Positions 41,206 to 52,233 of a DNA stretch of 64,000 nucleotides are shown in pieces; positions within the stretch are counted from its first letter, which is position 1, and every line of letters starts with the position of its first letter. Source of the stretch: Xestospongia muta (Eukaryota; Porifera; Demospongiae; Haplosclerida; Petrosiidae); contig OY848930.1 of NCBI GenBank assembly GCA_963693285.1, forward strand, positions 434,001 through 498,000. Reading direction: 5' to 3'. Both the position numbers and the translations under genes were made by a program. The notes beneath the pieces are model-generated. The model was given only the letters and a program-made list of their open reading frames with translations. It did not search any database and was not told the DNA's origin.

Positions 41206-41523
41206 TTAATACATATTTTTGTTGTTGTAAATACAATATTATAATAATATTGTGTTATCTCATTGTGTAGTATATCAATAGTTTGCTGAATATGAATTCT
41301 TGTTCCATTTAATTATGACAACAAAATAATTTGAAAGCCACTATTAGCATTTCAATAATTTCATCTTCAATTCTTAATCAATTTGATCATTACTAAAATT
41401 CAAGCTAAAAAATAACAATGAATAATGTCACAGCTATAATTAGGTTAAGACTATGAATAATAAGTACTAATTATTGCCAAAAGTTAACCCTTTAGTTGTA
41501 CATTTGTGCAATAAACGATAAAT

Positions 41524-41913
41524 ATGTCATTTAGAGCATTTAGACGCTTACAAACTGACTCTAACGTCATCAAACTTCCCACCACTTCATCAGGATTAGT
41601 TGAAACTGATGAAGACAAAAAAACACTGATCGTCTTACGTGGAGACCACAAGCTCATACAAAGAAGAAACTATTAGTCGATCCATTGATTTTGATGTGGT
41701 AAGTCAACTATTAATAGAAACTAGATGTATATATGTGTGTATACCTCACAGGAGATCAAGATGACAGTCTTGAAGAAGAAGAAGAAGTAGACAATGAGGA
41801 CATTGTTGCTGTACCTGTGTCTGTTGTGTCTGAACAATCACATACAAAAAAGAAATGAAAAAAGAAGAAAAAGAAGAAAGGAAGGACCAGTGAATTTCAA
41901 GTGATAAAAAGTA
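41524..41913 (+). pseudogene. Truncated, broken copy of the TCF25 5' end
   Basis: Matches TCF25 exons 1-2 (46109-46470) at high identity, starting MSFRAFRRLQTDSNVIKLPT. Indels after GLVETDED shift the frame to a TAG stop. The exon 2 acceptor is destroyed: TATGTAGCTCAC in TCF25 reads TATACCTCAC here. The lysine-rich segment ends in a TGA where TCF25 has CGA. Downstream sequence then matches the flank upstream of caspase gene B, so the copy was cut off by the segmental duplication. It preserves the order caspase gene then TCF25 start, as at 45803/46109. Confidence 0.88.
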
Positions 41914-42129
41914 TTATTAATCATTTTAAAATGAACAATGTAGTGTAGAACAATTAAGATGTCATTTAACATATAACCTTCATATTATTTAGACATTGCT
42001 ATATACCATGGTATGTTAAACTAATCATAATATGGGAACACTGAAGGGCGGGTCTGTAGACCTCCACTGAAGGGCGTGTCTGAAACTGTTTGGAAGAGAA
42101 AAAGGTGGATCTGCTCAAAAACAGTTACA
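41914..42129. promoter_or_regulatory. Upstream region of gene D with paired GC-rich boxes
   Basis: Contains CTGAAGGGCGGGTCTG and CTGAAGGGCGTGTCTG about 12 bp apart (42042-42081) and a GTGGATCTGCTCAAAAA leader shared with gene B. Homologous to the gene B flank. Confidence 0.6.
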
Positions 42130-45100
42130 ATGGCTACTGGTAATGCTGATACTACTAAGGAACACCAAGTACTACAGAAGTACTATGCTGGACTGACTAA
42201 AGCAATCACTAATTCAGCTACATTAGTTACATTAGCTGGAGAGTTGTACTCAGCTAACCTCATCTCAGAGTCAACTAAAACAAAAGTTATCAATGAGAAC
42301 AGTAGCCTTAAAATTAAAACTCATTACCTACTAGATGAATTAATGATTAATGAGTGTAATAACAAATGACTGTACTAAATTTGCAAAGATTATCTCAGTA
42401 TTACAAAAAATTCCTCCAGTACTTAGTGCTATTGCAAAGGAAATGAAGAGAGAATGTGGTAAGAAAACAATAATAATGTACTATATCAACATTACAGAAC
42501 TAACAAAAATTATCATATATATTTGTTTCTACAGATCAGCAGAATGAATCTACAGTAGACCCTTCTACAACTCTGGCTGATGCTCTCAAAAAAATAGAAG
42601 ATAATTCTATTGCTGAGAAAGTAGAGGAATTCAGTAAGCTATTTTATACAGTGTATGGATGTGTTACATTATTTCTTAGAATTGTGTTATTCTTTTGTAT
42701 TTCTTTTCAATAGAAGAGTCAGCTTGTCAAATGTTACAGAAACACTCTGATACAATCTCATCACTTATTCTTCCTATGAACATTGTTCAGATGTTGTATA
42801 CAGAGAGAGTGATCTCTAAGCAGACATTGGATGAAGCCAATAGATTGGGAGGTGTACTAGGTGATGGTCCATTGAGAGCACTGTGTACTACTGTGTATAA
42901 GGAACCTAACAAGTTAAAGGTACTCGCAGGCATTTTACTAAAATCCGAACAAACAGTTCCTATTGCTAAAGATATACTCAAAGAGTATCGTAAGTAAACC
43001 TTATGTATCTTTTACAATTAATTCATGCATGTATTTTTACAGACCAAAAATTTCCTCCTCAAGTCAGACTTCAGCCAGTTTATCAGGAAGATTTTGATCA
43101 AATGAGAGTAGATTTTGGAAATCTTATTGTTAATGTTTCACCTCTCATTAAAGCTGCTATTCCATCTCTAGATGATCTCAAAATGTATTTGCGAAGATGT
43201 TTTGAAGAGCTAAAACCTCAACTACCATTAACCGAATCATTTGATGATGTCATAGATCTTGTTCAAGATAAATGTACCATTATTAATGTTTGCTGTTTGG
43301 AAGCTATTATTGACCACTACAATATCATTGAGGCTAAAGCACACATTACAAAATTCAAAGCAGCAGTTGGTGAATTTTGTGAGAAAGTCAAAGCTGACAT
43401 ATGCCTTGGTGAATCATTTACAATAACTTCAACATCTTCTCATCATCTCACCTGTGAGACTATTGAGTTTGTTGTTGAGTGGGAAGCTGACAAACGCACT
43501 CTCAGTCACATTAAGGGGCTGCTATCAAAAGCATTTAAAGATATGGCAAAGTCTGTCCAAGTTAGAGCTATAAAGGAAGGCAATTCTATTATTGTTACTT
43601 GTTATGCTCCACACCACATGATGGATATTCTACGTCAGAGAGCAGAGAAGAACCTTGATGTTTTGAAAGAGATGGGATTGATAAAACTTACTATTAGCTA
43701 TGCCATTATCTATGATAAATGTAAAAGAGACAAGGTAAGAGATGAATAATATTAGACAACAGTTACTACATGTATTGTTTATTAATATATAGGAGGTTAT
43801 AGCTATTGCAGAAGAGAAACCAAAGGAGAGAAATCGATTGGAACTACAACAATCCAGTAGTAAAAAGATGACTCTGGAAGCACCATCTGTTGTCCAACAA
43901 AATCAAGGTACAGACCTAATGGGTGTGGTTTTACATTATTTGTGAAAATTATTGTAGTAGTTTTATACATGTGTTTTTTAAATTATAAAACATTATTAAT
44001 TAATAAAGTTTAGTGTTAATGTATTGGGTTATGATAAGGAAAATTTAAAAGACTATGCTCTGTCAAAACAGGTATCCCATTATGTATACAATGATACTAT
44101 GATTGACTGATCATCATAATGACAACATTCATACAGAATACAATGCATATAGTGATTTTATTCATGCATTGCTCCAGTTTGATTATGAATATTCTTTTAT
44201 ATAATTGTAATATTTTAACCATAAATGTATTGTTATGTTTATCCAGGAACTGTCATAGTTGGAGAAAGTGCATATTCCTATAAAATGTTAGGAGATTTGG
44301 GTGCTCTAATAAGAAAAATTAAAAAAGCAGCTGAATCAACTTGTGTTGGTATTGATGACCTCAAAGAGTTACTTTTATACTCTTATCCATCTGAAAAAGA
44401 GGAAATTCAAAAAGCACAAAATATATTACAAGTCTTTCTTGTAATTCGTGAAAAGCTTTGTACACCAGACAATATAGATGTCCTTAAACTCATTGTTCGT
44501 GAGTTCAAGCTCTCTGATGTGTTAGGAGATATTCAAAAGTATGAGGGAGAAAACGAGGTAAAGTTATAATGCATACCTTTTAAGATATTGCTGAAATAAA
44601 CACAATTACTAACATACATTATCTTTGACTCTGCATATGTTACAATAAATAGATTGTACATTTAGAAGCACAACTACCCAATGTCCCTAAAAAGAAGAAG
44701 GATGTCAATAATCGTGGTGATGGTATTGATGACTTGAATGAAGACACAGCAACTGGCTTATATACTCCAACCTGGCGAGATTATCCTGTTGGTATATGTG
44801 ATGTTCTCATCATTGGCTCATTTGGAGAAGTATCTGATACTCAGACCATTCAAGTTGCACACAAACTTGTACAAAATAATCAACAAGACCAATGGATGAC
44901 AAAGGAGATTGACCTTGGTAGTGAGATGTCCAAAAAATACCGAGATTATCAACACGTGTTAGTTCATTCAGATCTTCCAGGAACTGAACACTCCAAAGAT
45001 TACTATCTAGAGAAGATAAGGACTTTCTTTATTGACTGTAAACAAGACTTAGGTAAGTGAGATATATATACATTACATTGATGGTATATATTAATTATTT

Positions 45101-45803
45101 AGTTATCATCCATTATACTGGTCATGGAGAGAAGAGCACTGGTAACTGGTGTTTTAAAGATGGTGTCATCACCTTCCAGGATATCTTTGGTCTATATATG
45201 GATTGCTTCAGAGGAAAACAACTCACAATACACTCTGATTGTAGTTACTCTGGTAACTGGATTAAAGATTGTGTCAAAACTCTAGATGACCTTGGTATCC
45301 CATCTTGTGGACATCATACAAGAGAACAAGGAATATTACTCAAAATATTCTGTTCCTGTGGTGCTGATGAAGAAGCTACTGCATTGTGCTATATTACTGA
45401 GGCTAATATATTTGATGACATAAACAAATATGTTGTTACTTATTACAACAAGAAGCTCTCATCAGGACAAACCACAAAATGTGGAGATTTTAGAAGAATT
45501 CGTTGTAGCAAGACAGCTACTGAAACATGTGAAATAGACTCTACATGTACCTGGGAGGATCGTATATTTAAGACCCGTCTAGTCCACCTAGTTCGTGGAA
45601 AAATCAGAGGCTCTACAGTCTGGCATTATGTACTAGTTGATGAAGATAAAGTAGAGGATTTCAAAGCTAAAGTAGATACTGGAACAATAGATGTTGCTGA
45701 TTATGGTAAAACTCTGTACTCTGGATGGGGAGAAGATCCTCCAAAAGATACAGTTCGTAAATTGGACTTGAGATTTTCTCCATACATTAATTTAGAAGAT
45801 TAA
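42130..45803 (+). CDS. Chimeric death-fold/caspase-like protein D (first exon frameshifted)
   Basis: Order: CARD-like exon (42130 onward), linker exon, a second CARD-like exon (ACQMLQKHSDTISSLILPMN, about 42715-42991), a long exon to 43734 with a helical death-like domain (DDLKMYLRRCFEELKPQL, ...DKCTIINVCCLEAIIDHYNI) and a further alpha/beta region, a short exon ending QQNQ, then the GESAYSYKMLGDLG domain and the caspase-like domain of A-C (IIHYTGHGEKSTGNW, SDCSYSGNWIKDC). All joins after exon 1 are in phase, including the cross-over join QNQ-GTVIVG. Exon 1 has a 7-bp tandem duplication (TTAATGA twice, 42340-42353), which shifts frame and stops at 42369; an in-frame ATG at 42350 could rescue the rest. 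The linker exon is shortened by a fusion deletion near 44670. Confidence 0.6.
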
Positions 45804-46108
45804 TTAATACATATTTTTGTTGCTGTAAATATATAATAATATTGTGTTATCTCATTATGTAGTATATCATTAGTTTGCTGAATATGAGTTCTTGTTCCAT
45901 TTAATGATGACAACTAATAATTTGAAAGCCAATATTAACATCTCAATAATTCCATCTTCAATTCTTAATTAATTTGATCATTATAATAACCTAAAATTCA
46001 AGCTTAAAAATAACAACTAATAATGTCACTGTTATAATTAGGTTAAGACTATGAATAATATTACTAATTATTGTCAAAAATTAACCCTTTGTACAATAAA
46101 CGATAAGT
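45804..46108. other. Intergenic D/TCF25
   Basis: AT-rich 305 bp, homologous to 41206-41523 upstream of the TCF25 pseudogene. Ends with TTAACCCTTTGTACAATAAACG just before the TCF25 ATG, a likely short 5' UTR/promoter. No other element recognised. Confidence 0.55.
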
Positions 46109-49100
46109 ATGTCTTCTAGAGCATTTAGACGCTTACAAACTGACTCTAACGTCATCAAACTTCCCACCACTTCATCAGGATTAGTTGAAACTGACGAGGA
46201 CGAAAAAAATAATGATCTTACTTGGACACCACAAGCTCAGACAAAGAAGAAAGCAGTAGTCAATCCATTTGATGTGGTAAGTTAACTATTATAGAAACTA
46301 AATGTATATGTGTGTATGTAGCTCACAGGAGATCAAGATGACAGTCTTGAAGAAGAAGAAGTAGACAATGAGGATATTGTTGCTGTACCTGTGTCTGTTG
46401 TATCTGAACAATCATATACGAAAAAGAAACGAAAAAAGAAGAAAAAGAAGAAAGACAGGACCAGTGAATTTCAAGTGACAATCAAAATTTTATAAAATAT
46501 ATCGACTTGTTATATTTAAAGGATCAGGAAGATGATGTTGAGACAGCTATTAAAGAGGTCTCTGAACTGTTAGGGGGTCTGGAGACTGCAAGTCAAAAAG
46601 AAGTCGAATCAACTAGTGTCAAGACCCCTTCATTAAGACCACTTTTAACCGTTGACAGAAGGTCTGGAGAGAGAGAGAGAGAGAGAGAGATTAATGTTAA
46701 TTTAATTTGTTATTAGATTTCTAAATGCTGACAATGAAATGAGAAAGATATTTGGTTCACGAGTTGTCCGAGCAGAACGAAGGTAGCAGTCATAACATAA
46801 TCTATATGTGATCATATCATTGCCTTCATTATTATAATATTAATTATTAATTTTTATTAATTATTATCTTTTATTCATAGCCAAAGGAGAGCTCATTCAA
46901 AGAGATTCCAGAAAAAATCTATGTAATAATATTACTGTTACCATGACAACATTACATATACATATACTAGATTAGCCACACCCAAAGATACATGGCCGCA
47001 AATGGAAAAACTAGGTAATAAAGATATACTAATAATTCAAAAATTCTTCCTTAATAGGACTGAGTATGCAATTATCTGAAGTTAAGAACAAGTAAATAGT
47101 TGACCTTTAAACTCTGACCTTTGTAACTTATTTCTCTTCAGCTGTCAGTACTTTGTATTTGAACACAGTACTGAGTATCAGAAAATACAGTTTAATTTCT
47201 GGGATGCCGTGGAAACATATGATCCCAATTCAATTGCAGTGAGTTGTTCTAACTCAACAAAGAAATTATTTCTTTCTTATTTTTGTAATTAAGAGAGTGT
47301 TACATGCTCATCCTTACCACATTGACTCGCTACTTCAACTCAGTGAGGTTTGTAAAATGGGAGAAGATTTACAAATGGCATCTGATTTAATTGGTAAGGA
47401 ACATGTACTCATATTGGTTATGTGACTTCATCATTACATATGTCCTTTAGAGCGAGCATTGTATCATTATGAATGTAGTTTTCATCCACTCTTTAACTTT
47501 ACTCAGGACAATTGTAGACTTAATTACTCAAGAACTGAAAACAGGTAACTAGTTATGTACATACATCAATCCATCCATTTATTCTTACAGATCTCTTTTT
47601 TTGGTGCTGTTCAGACATTTAAACTACATCGGCAGGAGAGGTATTAAAGACATACTCATTAAATGAACACACACACTAATCTACTTTCATATTATAGGAT
47701 GTCACAGAACTGCTTTTGAATTCTGTAAACTTCTACTGAGGTAAATAAGAAGAGTTAGAGCTTCATAATACAGTATTTTGTTTGTAGTTTAGAACCAGAT
47801 AGTGATCCATTGGCTGTACTATTATGTATTGATTATTATGCTATAAGAGCACGTGAATATCAGTTTATGATTGATCTGGGTCAAAGATGGGAGGTAAGTG
47901 AGGTCATGTTGTTAAGTAGTAGTCTAGAACTTTTAATGATAACTATTTTAGGTCACTGTGGTAAGTATTGATATTTACTTAATTAGAGCTTACTAATGAT
48001 AGTTATCGTAGGTCACTGTGGTAAGTACTGATGTTTACTAAATTAGAGCTTACTAATGTAGCTATCCTAGGTTACTGTGGTAAGTACTGATGTTTACTAA
48101 ATTAGAGCTTACTAATGATAGTTATCGTAGGTCACTGTGGTAAGTACTGATGTTTACTAAATTAGAGCTTACTAATGTAGCTATCCTAGGTTACTGTGGT
48201 AAGTACTGATGTTTACTAAATTAGAGCTTACTAATGGTAGCTATCCTAGGTCACTGTGGTAAGTACTGATGTTTATTAGTCTAGAACTTACTAATGTAGC
48301 AATCCTAGGTCACTGTGGTAAGTACTGATGTTTACTAAATTAGAGCTTACTAATGGTAGCTATCCTAGGTCATTGTGGTAAGTATTGATATTTACTTAAT
48401 TAGAGCTTACTAATGATAGTTATCGTAGGTCACTGTGGTAAGTACTGATGTTTACTAAATTAGAGCTTACTAATGGTAGCTATCCTAGGTTACTGTGGTA
48501 AGTACTGATGTTTACTAAATTAGAGCTTACTAATGGTAGCTATCCTAGGTCACTGTGGTAAGTACTGATATTTACTAAATTAGAGCTTACTAATGTAGCT
48601 ATCCTAGGTTACTGTGGTAAGTACTGATGTTTACTAAATTAGAGCTTACTAATGGTAGCTATCCTAGGTCACTGTGGTAAGTACTGATGTTTATTAGTCT
48701 AGAACTTACTAATGTAGCAATCCTAGGTCACTGTGGTAAGTACTGATGTTTACTAAATTAGAGCTTACTAATGGTAGCTATCCTAGGTCACTGTGGTAAG
48801 TACTGATGTTTACTAGTCTAGAACTTACTAATGATAGCTATCCTAGGTCACTGTGGTAAGTACTGATGTTTACTAGTCTAGAACTTACTAATGTAGCTAT
48901 CCTAGGTCACTGTGGTAAGTACTGATGTTTACTAAATTAGAGCTTACTAATGTAGCTATCGTAGGTCACTGTGGTAAGTACTAATGTTTACTAGTCTAGA
49001 GCTTACTAATGATAGCTATCCTAGGTCACTGTGGTAAGTACTGATGTTTACTAAATTAGAGCTTACTAATGTAGCTATCCTAGGTCACTGTGGTAAGTAC

Positions 49101-51025
49101 TGATGTTTACTAAATTAGAGCTTACTAATGGTAGCTATCCTAGGTCACTGTGGTAAGTACTGATGTTTACTAGTCTAGAACTTACTAATGATAGCTATCC
49201 TAGGTCACTGTGGTAAGTACTGATGTTTATTAGTCTAGAACTTACTAATGTAGCTATCCTAGGTTACTGTGGTAAGTACTGATGTTTACTAAATTAGAGC
49301 TTACTAATGTAACTATCCTAGGTCACTGTGGTAAGTAGTGATGTTTACTAGTCTAGAGGTTACTAATGATAGCTATCCTAGGTCACTGTGGTAAGTACTG
49401 ATGTTTACTAAATTAGAGCTTACTAATGTAGCTATCCTAGGTCACTGTGGTAAGTACTGATGTTTACTAGTCTAGAGCTTACTAATGTAACTATCCTAGG
49501 TCACTGTCGTAAGTACTGATGTTTACTAGTCTAGAGCTTACTAATGTAGCTATCCTAGGTCACTGTGGTAAGTACTGATGTTTACTAAATTAGAGCTTAC
49601 TGATGTTTATAGGTCAAGAAGAACCTGTCTCAACTACCAAGTTGTGCATTCTCTATTGCACTAGCTTTATTTCATCAGTCATCTCTTAAAGACGAGGAAG
49701 AACAAGACACGTTAGCATCAGCTGATAAGAGACTTCAAGATGCCCTCATCATGTTCCCATCAGTAAGTTCTATTTAATGACTGTTGTTTGAAATAGATTA
49801 GTGTTTGAATGATTTATCGGATATCCACATTATGTTGTATAGTGTGTTAGTATATTTAATTATAAGCAAAGTTCCTATTGCTTTTAATGTAGGATGTTAG
49901 TAAAATTTAATGGAACTTCAACTTATGATTACTACATTTTAATGTATATATTTTTTTATTTTAGCTGTTGGTGTCTATGTTAGATAAATGTGGAGTTGCA
50001 CTTGATAAATCAGCTGGAAATCACACTTACTTTACATCACCTCAAAAGTAATACACCCCATTAATATTACCAGACCCTTTATCTCCCCCTTACTAGGGAC
50101 CCTGAGGCATTACAATTGCTTATCAAGCTTTATGTGGAGAGAAGTCATTCTTTGTGGAAAGAGCCAGAGGTTTGAATAATATCATATTTGGAAGTTCAAA
50201 GACCATTGATAGGTACTGTCTTGGTTGGAGGCTAATGTCATACAAGTTATTAGAAGAGTTAACGACAGTGACCCTCTCGTTATGGAATGTTATAGAAAGT
50301 ATACATATGCTATGATGTAATGGGATTTATTATTGGTTGCTAGGAGACAGCGTTGCTACATTGGTACTCCTCGTAACATATATCGCCATGTGATCTTGTC
50401 AGATATGGAAGCTATCACTACTACGTTACCTCAAGTAAGTACAATAGTATTTTATTTATTAGAAATATGGGTCTTGTATTTTTCAGGACATTACAGGAAC
50501 ACCTATTATGATGTATGACCCACTCCCACCAGAAGATAGTACAAGTGGTTATACACGTCCTCCTCGGTAGGACTGAAACCCATACTGCATGAGATTGAGA
50601 CTTTTATATATTTTAGATCTCAGAGACATGTTGATGAAGATGATAGCAACCCTTTTACACTATTTCTAAGGTCATTGCTACCATCTTTCAACTTACAGGT
50701 CAGTATTTACTATTTTGTAAGTTATAGTTTTGAATGTTGTATTCGTACTACCCAGGGACAAGGTCAAGTTGGACTAGGTCACGTTCCTAGACCGGGTCAC
50801 ATTCCCAGACCTGTGGGTATACCTCAGGCAGGCCTACAAGAAGGAGAAGAAGGTGCAATTGGAGGAATGGAGAGAGCAGATGGTTTTGCTCTAGAACAAG
50901 CTATTGGACAATTGACTAACTCTTTGAGGAGTTTGTTGGACCAAATTAGAACGGTTGTTGATGCTAATGTTAGCAGTGGAGAGGAAAACCAGGAGGAGGA
51001 TGATGAGGAGAGAGAGGAGAGATAA
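46109..51025 (+). CDS. TCF25: TCF25/NULP1, Rqc1-like ribosome quality control factor
   Basis: Orthologue of yeast Rqc1, a ribosome-associated quality-control component; nuclear/cytoplasmic in animals. About 16 exons. Exon 1 is 46109-46276 (MSSRAFRRLQTDSN...), exon 2 starts at 46322 after TATGTAG. The N-terminus is acidic then has a lysine run (TKKKRKKKKKKKDR). The Tcf25 helical domain follows: GLSMQLSEVKNN, FVFEHSTEYQKIQFNFWDAV, HPYHIDSLLQLSEVC, ERALYHYECSFHPLFNFT, RTAFEFCKLLLSLEPDSDPL, then after the minisatellite intron VKKNLSQLPSCAFSIALALF, and RNIYRHVILSDMEA, FLRSLLPSFNLQ. The end is acidic (EENQEEDDEEREER). The intron 47894-49612 is phase 0 and filled by the splice-cassette array. Confidence 0.92.
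47952..49605 (+). repeat. 59-bp splice-cassette minisatellite, about 28 copies, in a TCF25 intron
   Basis: Same unit as 283-5085, now on the plus strand and again in the sense of its host gene: GCTTACTAAT, ATCCTAG, mini-exon GTCACTGTG (or GTTACTGTG), donor GTAAGTACTG. The first acceptor lies 58 nt after the real donor (47894), and the last cassette's donor lies one short intron before the real acceptor at 49612. The intron is therefore tiled end to end with potential ~50-nt introns separated by 9-nt exons. Confidence 0.97.
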
Positions 51026-51747
51026 TACCAGCTGTGAGTGTTAGACTAATAACAACTAAGTATTAATAATATGTGAAGAACTGATTTAAATTGTCAACTA
51101 ACTTTTATAAATCTTTTGTTGAAATGGAGTCGGATAAATCTAATAAAGTTTCTTAGTTTTTAACAGTTAGTGAAGTAAATAAAAGTCAACAATTCTTTAA
51201 TTAACTATTATAAATTTTTGAAACTAAATAACAAATAAAATTAGAACAAAAGTTGAATCTAATTCCTATAGATCAACAACATACTACATTTATCATGTTT
51301 ACACTTTCAATTTTTTTGCTCTGGTATTCATTTAATTTGAGTTTATTTTTTCAAAATTTAATAGTTTCAGTTTTAATTTTAGAACTATAAAGCTTAGAAT
51401 TATTCATTTTATTAGTTAACCAATTATTAGTTCAAAGTATCTCTACAAACAGCTGCTATAGTGGAAACACAATCCATTAAAATTATTTTAATATAAATAA
51501 TCCAGACTTTACTTGATGTATTTAAAATCATTTTGTCACAATTAAATGAGTTTATAATTAAAACATTTCAAGGCTAAGAGTTTAAGAGAGATTAGAAGAA
51601 CAATCGTGTATAGGAAATAAAAGAGAGAAATTTTGTATAACACACATAAACTATCATTTCTAGAAGAACTGGTAAACTGTAATGTGCCTGAGAAATTAAG
51701 AGAAGTTATAAATAAATATTTTTGATACAACACAACTGTTCATAATT
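51026..51747. other. Convergent intergenic TCF25/TAF4
   Basis: 722 bp of AT-rich DNA between two 3' ends with many AATAAA/ATTAAA words on both strands. No ORF with coding character, no repeat family recognised. Confidence 0.6.
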
Positions 51748-52184
51748 TCAGCTAAGATAAGACTTGTAAAGCAACAGTGAATGACACGTCTCCTTTTCTT
51801 GTTCCATCGTTAAAACAACATCTTTGACTTGTATACGACGCTTCTGTTTTGTTCTTGAGGTATTCTAAAGAGAAAGAGAGAGAGAGAGAGGAAGGAAGTG
51901 ATCAATAAGTGGAAATAGTATTCATACATACAGGTGTACTAAATACAGCTGCTACAGAAGATTGAGGCATTAAACCAGATACATCAGTTGATTCATTAGC
52001 TCCACTACCAGATGAACTCTAAAATACATAAGTCACATCGCCATATATTAAAATAGTATTACTTACTGAGCTTTCTCCACCAAAAGCTGTTGTAGCTGTT
52101 CTTTTTCGACGACCAATTGCAGCCAAAGCTGTCTCATTGGCAGCTCTCTGGTGAATTTCACGCTCTTGTTCTAGTTGAAGCTAT

Positions 52185-52233
<49 letters not shown>

